Shown here in pieces: positions 37,082 through 46,466 of a DNA stretch of 64,000 bases. Position 1 is the first letter of the stretch, and each line of letters begins with the position of its first letter. The position numbers and the translations under genes were made by a program. Below the pieces are notes generated by a model that did not search any database, had not been told where the DNA came from, and saw only the letters and a program-made list of their open reading frames with translations. The stretch covers positions 326,906 to 390,905 of the forward strand of contig NZ_AUFL01000004.1 in assembly GCF_000426485.1 (NCBI RefSeq), given 5' to 3'. The DNA comes from Indolivaga capnocytophagoides DSM 22835 (lineage in GTDB: Bacteria; Bacteroidota; Bacteroidia; Bacteroidales; Dysgonomonadaceae).

Positions 37082-38560
37082 TTAGAATTTGTATGTGAGC
37101 ATTAATTTACCTTCTCCCGTTTTAGAATACACACTGTCAAAATATTTGTAGTGTGTAGAACGTCTGTAAAAACTACCAATTCCTGTCAGATACCACTGAT
37201 CTCGAAGTTTTAAATCGACACGAAGGCTCGATGTATTAAATGTTGCATTAGATTTATCGCCCTGAGCATTTAACTCGTTATAATCAACAGTAGCTAAATC
37301 CGTACCTTCAGGATAACCTTTCCACGTATAAAGACGATATCCTTCATACAGCCACGAAACACCGATCTTATCCTTATAAGAGATGTTTATACCTGTTTTC
37401 CATCCAAATCCACTGGCCAGATTGTAGTTTCTTTCTGAAACTTTATAATGATCACTCAGCGTTGCTCCTAAAAGAATACCATTAATGTGGGCATAAGAAT
37501 TAAAATCCCAATCGGCAAATCGTTTACTCTTATGAATAAGTCCAACACCAAAAGCTGCAGGTGTTGCCATTTTATACGGAATTTCATTCGAGACACTCGA
37601 AATTGTATCCGAATCATAATAGTCGAAATGTTGATATATACCGATATTAAAATAATCCTTACTATTGTCAATCAGTTCAGCAGCCCACAATCGGCCTATT
37701 ATATTAATCTGACCCAATAGAGGTTGAGAAGCTTGTACATTGAGACTGGCACGCATTGTAAAATAATCGAAAGGCTTACTGTTTTCTCCATCATATCGAT
37801 CTCCATATTCAGCACTAAACAACGTACCGAATCCTACCCCTTTATCCAATATTTCATCCTGAATTTCCAATACTCGTACTCCGGCAGAGATTTCGACACT
37901 AATCTCCGGTATACCAAACTGCCGTCCCGAAGATGGCCTTACTTTCCATGCATCTCCATTAATTAAACGAGTTAAGCCTCTAGTAGGAGCAACAAGAAAA
38001 GCTAGTACCTCACGCCTAACCCTCTCTCCTCCCCTTTTTCTGTCATCCAGAATCATATCCGATCCTCTATAAAATACTTCTCCGATAGCCATTCCTCCTA
38101 TCGGAGTTGCTATTATATCATTAATGGAAGGATGCTCATTCTCCATAAACAATTCCCACATAGCACTTCCTCCCAAAGCAAATGCTCCGGATTCCCAATA
38201 ATTATATCCTCTGGATCGAGCCGAGTTATAATATAGATTACCATGATAAGGATGCAAAAACATATTTGTTCCCAACTGATCATTGTCCCAATAAAAACCA
38301 TTTTCAAGATTCTTTTTTATCGAGTTAAACCCAATATAAGCAAAATCAGCTTTTTGTACATATCTATCAAAAGCCCAAACACCAAGATTTAGCCCTATCA
38401 CCTGCCCGGCGGCTGCCCATCCGTTCTTTTTTGAAGAATAATACTGTAAATCCAAAGAATCAACAGCATGTGGAGTTGTAGTTTTGTGTCTCATCAGAAA
38501 CTGAGCTGATATATTCTGATGTATTAGTATCACTGAAAAAATTAAAATATATTTTCTCAT
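37082..38560 (-). CDS. DUF3943 domain protein, probable outer-membrane protein
   Basis: A 492-residue protein with a signal peptide (about residues 1-19, ending NISAQ). The N-terminal half contains the DUF3943 hallmarks: YWDNDQLGTNMFLHPYHGNLYYNSARSRGYNYWES, then MWELFMENEHPSINDIIATPIGG and the RRE...TRGLTRLINGD region. The second half is a series of alternating hydrophobic beta strands and ends in LMLTYKF with a C-terminal aromatic, as in outer-membrane beta-barrels. Function unknown. Confidence 0.85.
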   Translation of the reverse strand: MRKYILIFSVILIHQNISAQFLMRHKTTTPHAVDSLDLQYYSSKKNGWAAAGQVIGLNLGVWAFDRYVQKADFAYIGFNSIKKNLENGFYWDNDQLGTNMFLHPYHGNLYYNSARSRGYNYWESGAFALGGSAMWELFMENEHPSINDIIATPIGGMAIGEVFYRGSDMILDDRKRGGERVRREVLAFLVAPTRGLTRLINGDAWKVRPSSGRQFGIPEISVEISAGVRVLEIQDEILDKGVGFGTLFSAEYGDRYDGENSKPFDYFTMRASLNVQASQPLLGQINIIGRLWAAELIDNSKDYFNIGIYQHFDYYDSDTISSVSNEIPYKMATPAAFGVGLIHKSKRFADWDFNSYAHINGILLGATLSDHYKVSERNYNLASGFGWKTGINISYKDKIGVSWLYEGYRLYTWKGYPEGTDLATVDYNELNAQGDKSNATFNTSSLRVDLKLRDQWYLTGIGSFYRRSTHYKYFDSVYSKTGEGKLMLTYKF

Positions 38561-38572
38561 TCAATTTTTATT

Positions 38573-38664
38573 AAGGTCGCAGACCTGTTTTTTATATTTT
38601 ATACAGCAAGGTTAATTAGCTAGCGCTATAACACTTACTTTGCGAACAAAAAGGTCTAAGACCT
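38573..38664 (+). repeat. Dispersed repeat variant with palindromes at both ends
   Basis: AAGGTCGCAGACCT at 38573-38586 and AAGGTCTAAGACCT at 38651-38664 bracket an AT-rich core. Read from either end it resembles the head of the repeat (the reverse reading has TTTTTGTTCGCAAAGTAAG). It fills the gap between two divergent genes. Confidence 0.75.
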
Positions 38665-38773
38665 AAAAACACCAGTACCCCTAATAATCTTAACCGATTT
38701 ATTATAAAAATATCTGTCAAGCCATTAAATTTGTACAGAATTTGTGACACGAATATACTTAAGATTATTTAAA

Positions 38774-39607
38774 ATGGAAATACTAGAAACCTTTTTATTG
38801 CCATCGGCCTGGATTGCATTACTCACACTGGCCTTTCTCGAAATCGTGTTAGGGGTAGATAATATTGTTTTTCTCTCTATCATGTCTTCTAAACTACCCC
38901 AAGAACAGCAAGGCAAAGCCAGAACCATAGGTTTAATTTGTGCTATGCTATTCCGCATTTTATTGCTGTTTTGTATATCATTGCTGATGCAGTTAACCAA
39001 ACCCATATTATCTTTTGACACGGCCTATTTCGATGGATCTATATCGGGTCAGAGCTTGATTATTTTATGTGGTGGACTGTTCTTATTATACAAAAGTGTT
39101 ACCGAGATACACCATAAACTGGAAGGTGAAGAAGACCTCCATTCCGGAGCTAAAAAGAATGGGCTAGTATCGGTCATAGTACAAATAGTAGCTTTGGATA
39201 TTGTTTTTTCATTCGATAGTGTACTTACAGCCGTAGGTCTGGTCAGTTTCAACGAATTCGGATATGAGGGTGCGATGGCTATTATGGTTACAGCAGTGAT
39301 TATATCTGTAATGATAATGCTTCTATTCTCGGGGCCTGTCAGTCGATTTGTAAATACACATCCCACAATCCAGATATTGGGATTGTCTTTTCTTATACTA
39401 ATCGGTGTAATGCTTTTATTAGAAGCAGCCCATTTGTCTCACATATCCCTTTTCGGAACAGTAGTAGGAGAAATCCCCAAGGGTTATATTTATTTTGCCA
39501 TCGCATTTTCGCTATTAGTAGAGTTCTTCAATATGAAAATGAGAAAACGGTCAAAACCGGTTCAATTGAGAGATTCCGAAATAGTAGAACATAAAAAGAA
39601 AAATTGA
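38774..39607 (+). CDS. TerC-family integral membrane protein
   Basis: A 277-residue protein with about eight membrane helices. The two family motifs are FLEIVLGVDNIVFLSIMSSKLP near residue 20 and VALDIVFSFDSVLTAVGLV near residue 140, each with an Asp in the membrane; related proteins export manganese or calcium, or confer tellurium resistance. ATG 38774 starts at the conserved region, rather than a GTG ten codons upstream. Ion specificity not deducible. Confidence 0.92.
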   Translation: MEILETFLLPSAWIALLTLAFLEIVLGVDNIVFLSIMSSKLPQEQQGKARTIGLICAMLFRILLLFCISLLMQLTKPILSFDTAYFDGSISGQSLIILCGGLFLLYKSVTEIHHKLEGEEDLHSGAKKNGLVSVIVQIVALDIVFSFDSVLTAVGLVSFNEFGYEGAMAIMVTAVIISVMIMLLFSGPVSRFVNTHPTIQILGLSFLILIGVMLLLEAAHLSHISLFGTVVGEIPKGYIYFAIAFSLLVEFFNMKMRKRSKPVQLRDSEIVEHKKKN

Positions 39608-39683
39608 TCATAAAGGATCATTTTTGCTAAAATAGTATACGTTTTTGATTGATGCGTAGGATTGCGGGTCTTCATAGTTTTAC

Positions 39684-39691
39684 TATATTTG
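39684..39691 (+). promoter_or_regulatory. Probable -7 promoter box of the phosphoglucomutase gene
   Basis: TATATTTG is an exact TAnnTTTG box 39 bases before the ATG at 39731, with a TTG 19 bases further upstream. Confidence 0.6.
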
Positions 39692-39730
39692 TATCTAAAG
39701 AAAACGAATAATCACACAAATATAAAATTC

Positions 39731-41476
39731 ATGGAAAACAAAGAATTACTAGACTTGGTTACTTCTCGGGCTAATTCGTGGTTGGAAGGCAATTACGATG
39801 CAGAGACTAAAGCCGAAGTAAAAAAGTTAATGGATAGCTCTGATAAAAGCGAACTGATCGAATGCTTTTACAAAGATCTTGAATTCGGAACAGGAGGGCT
39901 TCGTGGTATTATGGGTGTAGGTTCTAACCGTATGAATAAATATACAGTTGGGGCAGCTACACAAGGTTTGTCAAACTATTTATTGAAAGAATTTGCAAAT
40001 TTACCCGAAATAAAAGTTGTTATCAGTTATGACTGTCGCAACAACAGTAAGAAATTCGCTCAAATAACAGCTGATGTATTTACCGCTAACGGAATAAAAG
40101 TATATCTGTTTGAGAATCTAAGACCTACTCCCGAAGTATCTTTTGCAATCCGTAAATTAGGATGTCAAAGTGGTGTTATGCTTACTGCTTCTCACAATCC
40201 GAAAGAATACAACGGCTACAAAGCATATTGGAACGACGGAGCGCAGGTTACACCTCCTCACGATTCTAATATTATAGACGAAGTAAACAAAGTAACTGCT
40301 GCTGATATCAAATTTGAAGGCAAACCATCCCTGATTGAAAAATTAGGAGAAGATATGGATAACCAATTTATCGAAGCAGTACGCAGTGTATTATTATCAC
40401 CCGAATCGGTGAAAAAACATGGCAATATCGGAATCGTTTATACTCCAATTCATGGAACAGGAGGGCAGTTGGTTCCTAAAGCTCTTAAAGCATACGGATT
40501 TACAAACATCATTCATGTTCCCGAACAGGATGTTGTAAGTGGAGATTTCCCCACAGTAAAATCACCGAATCCAGAAGAACCTGCGGCAATGGCGATGGCT
40601 GTTCAGAAAGGAATAGAAACCGGAGCTGATCTTGTTTTCGCTACAGACCCGGATGCAGACCGTTTTGGTGCAGGTGTACGTGATGATAATGGTAACTTTG
40701 TTTTATTAAACGGTAATCAGACAATGATTATTCTCGTTTATTATCTTGTTACCCGTTGGAGAGAGCTAGGTAAGCTTACAGGAACAGAATACACTGTTCG
40801 CACTATTGTGACTAGCGAACTGACTCAGACTATTTCAGAAAAGAATGGCGTGGAAATGTTTGAATGTTTCACAGGATTTAAATGGGTAGCAACAGTTATG
40901 CGCGAACTTGAAGGTAAACGTAAATACATCGGTGGCGGTGAAGAAAGCTACGGATTCCTTGCCGTAGACTTCATCCGTGATAAAGATTCTGTATCTGCTG
41001 CTGCTTTATTTGCCGAAATCGCCGCTTGGTGCAAAGATAACGGACGTACTATTTATCAGATGCTTCAGGATATTTATGTTGAATATGGCTTCTCTAAAGA
41101 AAAAGGTATTTCTGTTGTGAAAAAAGGAATAACCGGAGCTCAGGAGATACAAGCTATGATGGATAAGTTCCGTAATAATCCGTTAAAAGAAATTGCTGGT
41201 TCAAAAGTCATTACCGTAAAAGACTACATTCCTCTTGAATCAAAAAATACTATAACAGGAGAGGTTAGCAAGATGGATATGCCTACAACTTCTAATGTAT
41301 TGCAATACTTTACCGAAGATAAGACTAAAGTATCTATCCGTCCTTCAGGAACAGAACCTAAAATTAAGTTCTATATCGAAGTTCATGGAAAACTAGCGTC
41401 TCGTGCAGACTTTTCAGCAGTAAATGAAGAAACAGACAAAAAGATCGAGCAAATCTGTAAAGATTTAGGTATCTGA
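39731..41476 (+). CDS. Phosphoglucomutase/phosphomannomutase
   Basis: A 581-residue phospho-sugar mutase. The phosphoserine is Ser154 (LTASHNPKEYNGYKAYW), the magnesium loop is DPDADR at 306-311, the sugar-binding loop GGGEESYG follows, and the phosphate-binding RPSGTEPKIKFY is near the C-terminus. The long form (about 580 residues) is the type that acts on glucose phosphate and related sugars. ATG 39731 is preferred over an upstream start at 39662 that precedes the promoter box. Confidence 0.95.
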   Translation: MENKELLDLVTSRANSWLEGNYDAETKAEVKKLMDSSDKSELIECFYKDLEFGTGGLRGIMGVGSNRMNKYTVGAATQGLSNYLLKEFANLPEIKVVISYDCRNNSKKFAQITADVFTANGIKVYLFENLRPTPEVSFAIRKLGCQSGVMLTASHNPKEYNGYKAYWNDGAQVTPPHDSNIIDEVNKVTAADIKFEGKPSLIEKLGEDMDNQFIEAVRSVLLSPESVKKHGNIGIVYTPIHGTGGQLVPKALKAYGFTNIIHVPEQDVVSGDFPTVKSPNPEEPAAMAMAVQKGIETGADLVFATDPDADRFGAGVRDDNGNFVLLNGNQTMIILVYYLVTRWRELGKLTGTEYTVRTIVTSELTQTISEKNGVEMFECFTGFKWVATVMRELEGKRKYIGGGEESYGFLAVDFIRDKDSVSAAALFAEIAAWCKDNGRTIYQMLQDIYVEYGFSKEKGISVVKKGITGAQEIQAMMDKFRNNPLKEIAGSKVITVKDYIPLESKNTITGEVSKMDMPTTSNVLQYFTEDKTKVSIRPSGTEPKIKFYIEVHGKLASRADFSAVNEETDKKIEQICKDLGI

Positions 41477-41487
41477 TCAAATGTCTT

Positions 41488-41503
41488 AAGGTCTCAGACC
41501 TAT
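41488..41503 (+). repeat. Bare palindrome of the dispersed repeat after the mutase gene
   Basis: AAGGTCTCAGACCTAT lies 11 bases after the stop codon and before the terminator; the rest of the element is missing. Confidence 0.65.
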
Positions 41504-41516
41504 TAATATAGCAGTA

Positions 41517-41550
41517 TAAAGCCGGTGGATTTAGTCCATCGGCTTTCTTT
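41517..41550 (+). terminator. Terminator of the phosphoglucomutase gene
   Basis: AAAGCCGGTGGA pairs with TCCATCGGCTTT (one G-T pair) over TTTAG, then CTTT. Confidence 0.8.
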
Positions 41551-41698
41551 ATCTAAACCCGAAGCTGATTATTTATTTTTATCTATAAGTAAAATATTCT
41601 TTGAAATCAGCCTTCAGCCAACAGTTATCATTACCAAAATCAGATTAGCAGATAAAAAGGTATCACCTGAAAATGTGTATTTTTGGCGTTACTTTTGT

Positions 41699-41794
41699 TA
41701 CCTTTTAGAACTTAAATTTAAGGACACACTTAAAAGCGATAACAGTCTGTTGTATCTATGCTTACAATGTTAACAAAAAGGTCTGCGATCTTAA
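41699..41794 (-). repeat. Dispersed intergenic repeat (long copy, reverse orientation)
   Basis: On the minus strand: AAGATCGCAGACCTTTTTGT, then AACATTGTAAGCATAGATACA, then GTTATCGCTTTTAAGTGTGT and CTTAAATTTAAGTTC. The central GTTATCGCTTT is shared with the copy at 62393. It precedes the cobalamin riboswitch. Confidence 0.8.
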
Positions 41795-41869
41795 AATTCT
41801 AATGCTCAGATATTAGATCAATAATACAAATCTTTTGGCTGACAAGCAGTCGAATATCAATAATATTAT

Positions 41870-41877
41870 TAACTTTG
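41870..41877 (+). promoter_or_regulatory. Probable -7 promoter box of the cobalamin riboswitch transcript
   Basis: TAACTTTG matches TAnnTTTG exactly and lies just before the 5' end of the riboswitch. Confidence 0.7.
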
Positions 41878-41883
41878 CATCGT

Positions 41884-42068
41884 TATTCAGGTGCTTTTTA
41901 TTCATATATCCGAATAAAAAGTGAAAAGGGAATCAGGTGTAAATCCTGAACAGACCCCGCTGCTGTAAGCTTCTCTGATGTTATTGGTACTGCTTGATCC
42001 ACTGTTTATGCACAACGGGAAGGACAACCAATAATGAAGCAAGTCAGAAGACCTGCCTGATGTATACA
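41884..42068 (+). ncRNA. Cobalamin riboswitch (no obvious B12-related target)
   Basis: The segment has the conserved B12-element pieces in order: AGTGAAAAGGGAATCAGGTG and AAATCCTGAACAGACCCCGC, then GCTGTAAGC, then GGGAAGGACAACCAATAATG, then AAGTCAGAAGACCTGCC. The ends (TCAGGTG and CCTGA) can close the outer stem. Such switches usually control vitamin B12 uptake genes, but here the next gene is pflB, 285 bases away, with a repeat between. The 41.48-42.35 kb gap holds only this RNA, repeats, and a 12-codon frame at 42140-42178 that I cannot support. Confidence 0.92.
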
Positions 42069-42208
42069 TTTTTGTGGCTTTCGGGTTTATAAAGCAGACA
42101 AATAAGATTCATATAACTAAAAACTGGTCAATAGAATTTATGGTAGTATTATTGTTATGTATGAAACCACAACAATAATTACCTGTATGTATTTAAGCTG
42201 TTTCGATA

Positions 42209-42302
42209 GTTTAGGTAACAGATAGTATCTTAGGATATATCCGAGGAATAACTACCTATTGCTTTTATATTTGCAAAGTCGATAAAAAAGTCTGAGACCT
42301 TA
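42209..42302 (-). repeat. Dispersed intergenic repeat (long copy, reverse orientation) between riboswitch and pflB
   Basis: On the minus strand it starts TAAGGTCTCAGACTTTTTTA, then TCGACTTTGCAAATATAAAA, then GGTAGTTATTCC and ends CTATCTGTTACCTAAA. It separates the riboswitch from pflB. Confidence 0.85.
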
Positions 42303-42352
42303 TTGGTTACTCTTATTATAAATTTATATACATAAACACTATATTATATAAA

Positions 42353-44584
42353 ATGGAAGCATATAGAAATTTTAAAGGTACTAAATGGCAGAATGAAATT
42401 AATATTAACAATTTCATTTTGGAAAATTATACCGAGTACTCCGGAAACGAATCTTTTCTTGAAGGTCCGACTGAAGCGACCAATCAATTATGGAAGCTTC
42501 TTAGTGAAATGTTTCTCGAAGAAAAGAAAAATGGAATTTATGATGCCGAAACCCGCATTCCATCGCAAATAGATGCATATGGCGCTGGATATATAAATAA
42601 AGATCTTGAAAAGATAGTCGGTGTACAAACAGATAAGCCACTGAAAAGAGCTATTTTCCCGAATGGTGGTCTTCGTATGGTTCAACAGAGCCTTGAAGAA
42701 TATGGCTATAAACTGGATGAAACCACTGCTGAGATTTTCACAAAATACCGCAGGACACACAACGAAGGAGTATTTGCGGCCTATACAGACAGTATTCGTC
42801 GTGCCCGCAGCAACGGCTTATTGACAGGTCTGCCCGATGCTTATGGCCGCGGCCGTATTATCGGAGACTACCGCCGTGTTGCCCTTTATGGTATAGACAG
42901 ACTTATCAGCGAAAGAGAGAAACGTTTCAAAGAGTGTGACCCTATAGTTATGACGGATGATTTGATCCGTTTGAGAGAAGAATTAAGTACACAAATACAA
43001 GCATTAAAAGCCTTAAAACGTATGGCTGCTTCTTACGGCTTTGATATCTCTCAATCGGCAAAAAATGCACAGGAGGCTATACAGTGGACTTATTTTGCAT
43101 ATCTTGGTGCTATTAAAGACCAAAACGGTGCCGCGATGAGCCTTGGACGTGTAACTACTTTCCTTGATATCTTCATCGAAAGAGACTTGAAAGAAGGTAC
43201 ACTTACAGAACAGGGAGCACAAGAGCTGATCGATCATTTCATTATGAAACTTCGTATCGTTCGTTTCCTTAGAACAAATGAATACAACGAATTATTCTCC
43301 GGAGATCCGGTTTGGGTTACTGAATCAATCGGAGGTATGACTAACAACGGTAAATCGATGGTTACTAAAAACAGCTATCGAATGCTACATACTTTATATA
43401 ACCTTGGACCCGCTCCGGAACCGAACCTTACTATCCTTTGGAGTGACAGGCTTCCTGAGAACTGGAAGAAATATTGTGCAAAGGTATCAATTGATACATC
43501 TTCACTTCAGTATGAGAATGATGATTTGATGCGTCCTCAATTGGGTGACGACTATGGTATTGCATGTTGTGTGTCTCCTATGCGTATAGGACATCAGATG
43601 CAATTTTTCGGTGCTCGTGCCAATCTGCCTAAATCTCTCCTTTATACTATAAACGGGGGTAAAGACGAGAAAACGAAAGCTCAGGTATTGCCAAAACACT
43701 GGGTGGAAAAAATTTCGGGAGATTATCTTGAATTTGATGAAGTTTGGGATAAATTTGACCGTACACTCGACTGGGTAGCCGAAACATACGTCAAAGCATT
43801 GAATATTATCCACTATATGCACGACAAATATTCATACGAAGCTCTTGAAATGGCTTTGCATGATGTAGATATTGTACGCACTCAAGCATTCGGAGTTTCA
43901 GGTTTATCTATTATTGCAGATTCATTTGCGGCTATCAAATTCGGGAAAGTACGTATTGTAAGAGATGCTGATGGCGATGCTGTTGATTATATACAAGAAA
44001 AAGAATATGTTCCGTTTGGAAATAATGACGATAATACAGACCAGTTTGCCATTGATATCGTTGAAAAATTCATGAGCAAAATCCGTAAACGCAAGATGTA
44101 TAAAGATGCAATACCTACTCAATCGGTATTAACTATTACTTCTAATGTTGTTTATGGAAAGAAAACAGGTAACACCCCTGACGGTCGCCGCGATGGCACT
44201 CCATTTGCGCCGGGAGCCAATCCAATGCACGGACGTGATACCAGAGGTGCAGTAGCATCACTTTCGTCTGTCGCTAAATTACCATTCGAACATGCCAATG
44301 ACGGTATTTCTTATACGTTTGCCATTACGCCGAACACTTTGGGTAAAAACAGAGAAGAGGAAGCGGCAAATCTATCGGGACTGATGGATGGATATTTTGC
44401 CCAGACAGGTCATCACTTGAATATAAATGTCTTTGATCGTAACCTATTGATCGATGCAATGGATCATCCCGAAAAATATCCTCAGTTAACAATTCGTGTA
44501 TCAGGATATGCTGTAAACTTTGTTAAATTAACAAAGGAACAACAATTGGATGTTATCAATAGAACGATTACAACTTCGTTCTAG
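42353..44584 (+). CDS. pflB: Formate C-acetyltransferase (pyruvate formate-lyase)
   Basis: A 743-residue glycyl-radical enzyme that splits pyruvate with CoA to acetyl-CoA and formate under anaerobic conditions. The catalytic cysteine pair is Cys405-Cys406 in GIACCVSPM, and the radical-bearing Gly718 is in [13 protein letters not shown] near the C-terminus. The activase gene pflA follows on the same strand after a repeat and a hairpin. The stop codon TAG lies inside the next repeat's palindrome. Confidence 0.96.
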   Translation: MEAYRNFKGTKWQNEININNFILENYTEYSGNESFLEGPTEATNQLWKLLSEMFLEEKKNGIYDAETRIPSQIDAYGAGYINKDLEKIVGVQTDKPLKRAIFPNGGLRMVQQSLEEYGYKLDETTAEIFTKYRRTHNEGVFAAYTDSIRRARSNGLLTGLPDAYGRGRIIGDYRRVALYGIDRLISEREKRFKECDPIVMTDDLIRLREELSTQIQALKALKRMAASYGFDISQSAKNAQEAIQWTYFAYLGAIKDQNGAAMSLGRVTTFLDIFIERDLKEGTLTEQGAQELIDHFIMKLRIVRFLRTNEYNELFSGDPVWVTESIGGMTNNGKSMVTKNSYRMLHTLYNLGPAPEPNLTILWSDRLPENWKKYCAKVSIDTSSLQYENDDLMRPQLGDDYGIACCVSPMRIGHQMQFFGARANLPKSLLYTINGGKDEKTKAQVLPKHWVEKISGDYLEFDEVWDKFDRTLDWVAETYVKALNIIHYMHDKYSYEALEMALHDVDIVRTQAFGVSGLSIIADSFAAIKFGKVRIVRDADGDAVDYIQEKEYVPFGNNDDNTDQFAIDIVEKFMSKIRKRKMYKDAIPTQSVLTITSNVVYGKKTGNTPDGRRDGTPFAPGANPMHGRDTRGAVASLSSVAKLPFEHANDGISYTFAITPNTLGKNREEEAANLSGLMDGYFAQTGHHLNINVFDRNLLIDAMDHPEKYPQLTIRVSGYAVNFVKLTKEQQLDVINRTITTSF

Positions 44585-44672
44585 GTTGCAGACCTTTTAT
44601 TACTTTGGCAATTATAACAATCTGAATTTGTTATAATTTGAAAATATATAATTAAATACATTCTTTTACTTA
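44583..44672 (+). repeat. Dispersed intergenic repeat (long copy) between pflB and pflA
   Basis: Begins AGGTTGCAGACCTTTTATTA, then CTTTGGCAATTATAACAATC, ends ATTAAATACATTCTTTTACT. The repeat starts on the last bases of the pflB stop codon. It is closest to the copy at 23217-23316 (shared TTTTATTACTTTGG). Confidence 0.82.
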
Positions 44673-44681
44673 GTATATTTA

Positions 44682-44717
44682 CAAGCAGAGAAAAGCTCTT
44701 TTTCTCTGCTTGATTTT
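44682..44717 (+). terminator. Strong hairpin between pflB and pflA
   Basis: CAAGCAGAGAAAA (44682-44694) pairs perfectly with TTTTCTCTGCTTG (44700-44712), followed by ATTTTC, ending about a dozen bases before the pflA ATG. It may terminate part of the transcripts, keeping the activase low relative to PflB, or protect the pflB mRNA end. Confidence 0.7.
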
Positions 44718-44728
44718 CTTGATTCGAT

Positions 44729-45445
44729 ATGAAAGGTTTGATTCACTCTTTTGAAAGTTTCGGAACAAAGGATGGTCCCGGCATCCGGTTTGTATTCTTT
44801 ATGCAGGGTTGTCCACTCAGGTGTTTATACTGCCATAATCCTGATACATGGAACATGTGCAAAGTTCAATATCAAATGACACCCGAGGAAGCATTCAAAG
44901 AGGTTATTAAGGTAAAGGCTTTTGTCAAAGGGGGTGTTACTATCTCAGGGGGAGAACCTATGCTGCAACCCGAATTTGTGGCATCTTTATTCAAATTATG
45001 CAAAGATACAGGAATGCACACAGCTGTCGACACATCTGGGTTTATATTAAATGATAAAGTCAGGGAAGCTCTAAAATATACAGATTTAGTCCTTTTGGAT
45101 ATCAAACATATCAATCCAGAGAAGTACCAGATACTGACAGGGAAGCCACTAGAACCAACACTAAAATTTATCGAATACCTTAAAGATATAAATAAGCCGA
45201 TATGGATACGCTATGTTTTGGTTCCGGGCTATTCTGATGATGAAGCAGACCTACACAATTGGGCTAAATTTGTGTCAAGATTAAAAAATGTTGAGCGTGT
45301 GGATATCCTACCCTTTCATCAGATGGGAATGCAAAAGTGGAAAGAGCTGAATCAGGAATACAAACTATCTGATGTTAATCCTCCTTCAGCAGAACTCATA
45401 TCAAAAACGACTGAAATATTTAGGAGCTACGGTTTAAAAGTATGA
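44729..45445 (+). CDS. pflA: Pyruvate formate-lyase activating enzyme
   Basis: A 238-residue radical SAM enzyme that installs the glycyl radical on PflB. The cluster cysteines are Cys28, Cys32 and Cys35 in GCPLRCLYCHNPDTW, with the SAM motif GGVTISGGEPMLQ following. It ends four bases from the convergent pyridoxal kinase gene and no terminator is visible between them. Confidence 0.95.
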   Translation: MKGLIHSFESFGTKDGPGIRFVFFMQGCPLRCLYCHNPDTWNMCKVQYQMTPEEAFKEVIKVKAFVKGGVTISGGEPMLQPEFVASLFKLCKDTGMHTAVDTSGFILNDKVREALKYTDLVLLDIKHINPEKYQILTGKPLEPTLKFIEYLKDINKPIWIRYVLVPGYSDDEADLHNWAKFVSRLKNVERVDILPFHQMGMQKWKELNQEYKLSDVNPPSAELISKTTEIFRSYGLKV

Positions 45446-45449
45446 CGTA

Positions 45450-46319
45450 TCAGCCTAAATTCAGGCAATGCAACAAGCATTCCGAATTCATCTCCATCAC
45501 ACCTCTTTCTTTAGAGTAAACTAAAGCCCTATACAAGGATTCGGACGCTAATTCAGTCGCACGTAATAAATCCGCACCTTTAGCTAATTGCACGGATATA
45601 ATAGCAGTAAACAAATCGCCGGCTCCTACCATTGCGATATCTAGTTTAGGTGATGATATTCGATCGGCATGTCCGTTTTGTATAACGAGCATATCTATGA
45701 TATCAGCGGGTGTATCTTTAAGAATACATCCTGTTACTATTATCTTTTTCTCAGACAACAACGGATTGGCAACCACAGCCTCCAGAATTGAATCGACTGT
45801 ATCAGCATCACTCTTCAATAACCGTTTCAATTCGAAATGATTAGGAGTCATCACATCTGCAAGAGGGATCAAATACTCTGAAATAGATTTTTCGACCTCT
45901 TCGGAAACATACATGCCCTGATCGAAGTCCCCCATTACAGGATCGCAGATATATAGGCGATCAGGATATTGATCTTTGATATGTTTAATGAACTGTGCCG
46001 AAGACTCAACAATTTCTGGAGTACCTATATAGCCGGTAATTATATTATTAACATCTTTAATGACATTTATAGCTTTAATTCCTTCTACCAGTTCATCAAA
46101 AAGAGCTTTTGATGTAGCACTACCATATATACGAGATATTCCGGTATGTGTGGAAAACAACACTGAAGGGAACGCTATAACATCCAATCCATGCAGTTGT
46201 ATTGCCAATTCGGCAATATTATTCCCAACATAACCACATACCAAACGACTCTGAATAGAAAGTATCTTCTTTCTGAAACCTAAATCTGTCTTTTTCATTT
46301 TACCTTTTAAACTGCTCAT
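45450..46319 (-). CDS. Pyridoxal/pyridoxine kinase
   Basis: A 289-residue ribokinase-fold enzyme that phosphorylates B6 vitamers. The opening KKILSIQSRLVCGYVGN, the YICDPVMGDFDQGMYV block, DVMTPNHFELKRLL and the anion hole AMVGAGDLFTAII are typical of PdxK/PdxY. In the last motif GAGD carries the catalytic Asp. The first eight codons may not be used, since a second ATG lies at 46298. Confidence 0.92.
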   Translation of the reverse strand: MSSLKGKMKKTDLGFRKKILSIQSRLVCGYVGNNIAELAIQLHGLDVIAFPSVLFSTHTGISRIYGSATSKALFDELVEGIKAINVIKDVNNIITGYIGTPEIVESSAQFIKHIKDQYPDRLYICDPVMGDFDQGMYVSEEVEKSISEYLIPLADVMTPNHFELKRLLKSDADTVDSILEAVVANPLLSEKKIIVTGCILKDTPADIIDMLVIQNGHADRISSPKLDIAMVGAGDLFTAIISVQLAKGADLLRATELASESLYRALVYSKERGVMEMNSECLLHCLNLG

Positions 46320-46379
46320 TTGAGAAAGTAAAGTAAGGGATAATTTTTCAGAAAGAGCAAAAAAGGAAGGAGTAAGTTT

Positions 46380-46421
46380 GTTATAAACTAAAGTATCATC
46401 AAATACCTGCTGTTACTTATA
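46380..46421 (+). repeat. Truncated copy of the dispersed repeat (3' arm only)
   Basis: GTTATAAACTAAAGTATCAT and CAAATACCTGCTGTTACTTA resemble the last 45 bases of the long copies (GTTATCGCTTTAAAATGTGT, CATTAAATACTTTCTGTTAC), but the palindromic head is absent. Confidence 0.45.
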
Positions 46422-46466
46422 ATCTCATCTTACCCCTTCCTTCCGAAACAACCTTTTTCATCAAAA

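Noticed and set aside
41525..41773. 82-codon frame after the phosphoglucomutase gene
   Set aside because: It starts inside a terminator stem and runs into a reverse-oriented copy of the dispersed repeat; composition is not protein-like and no motif is seen.
42140..42178. 12-codon frame after the cobalamin riboswitch (MVVLLLC...), considered as a remnant of a B12 transporter gene
   Set aside because: Too short to identify and hydrophobic short frames are common by chance here; noted only as a possible place to look.
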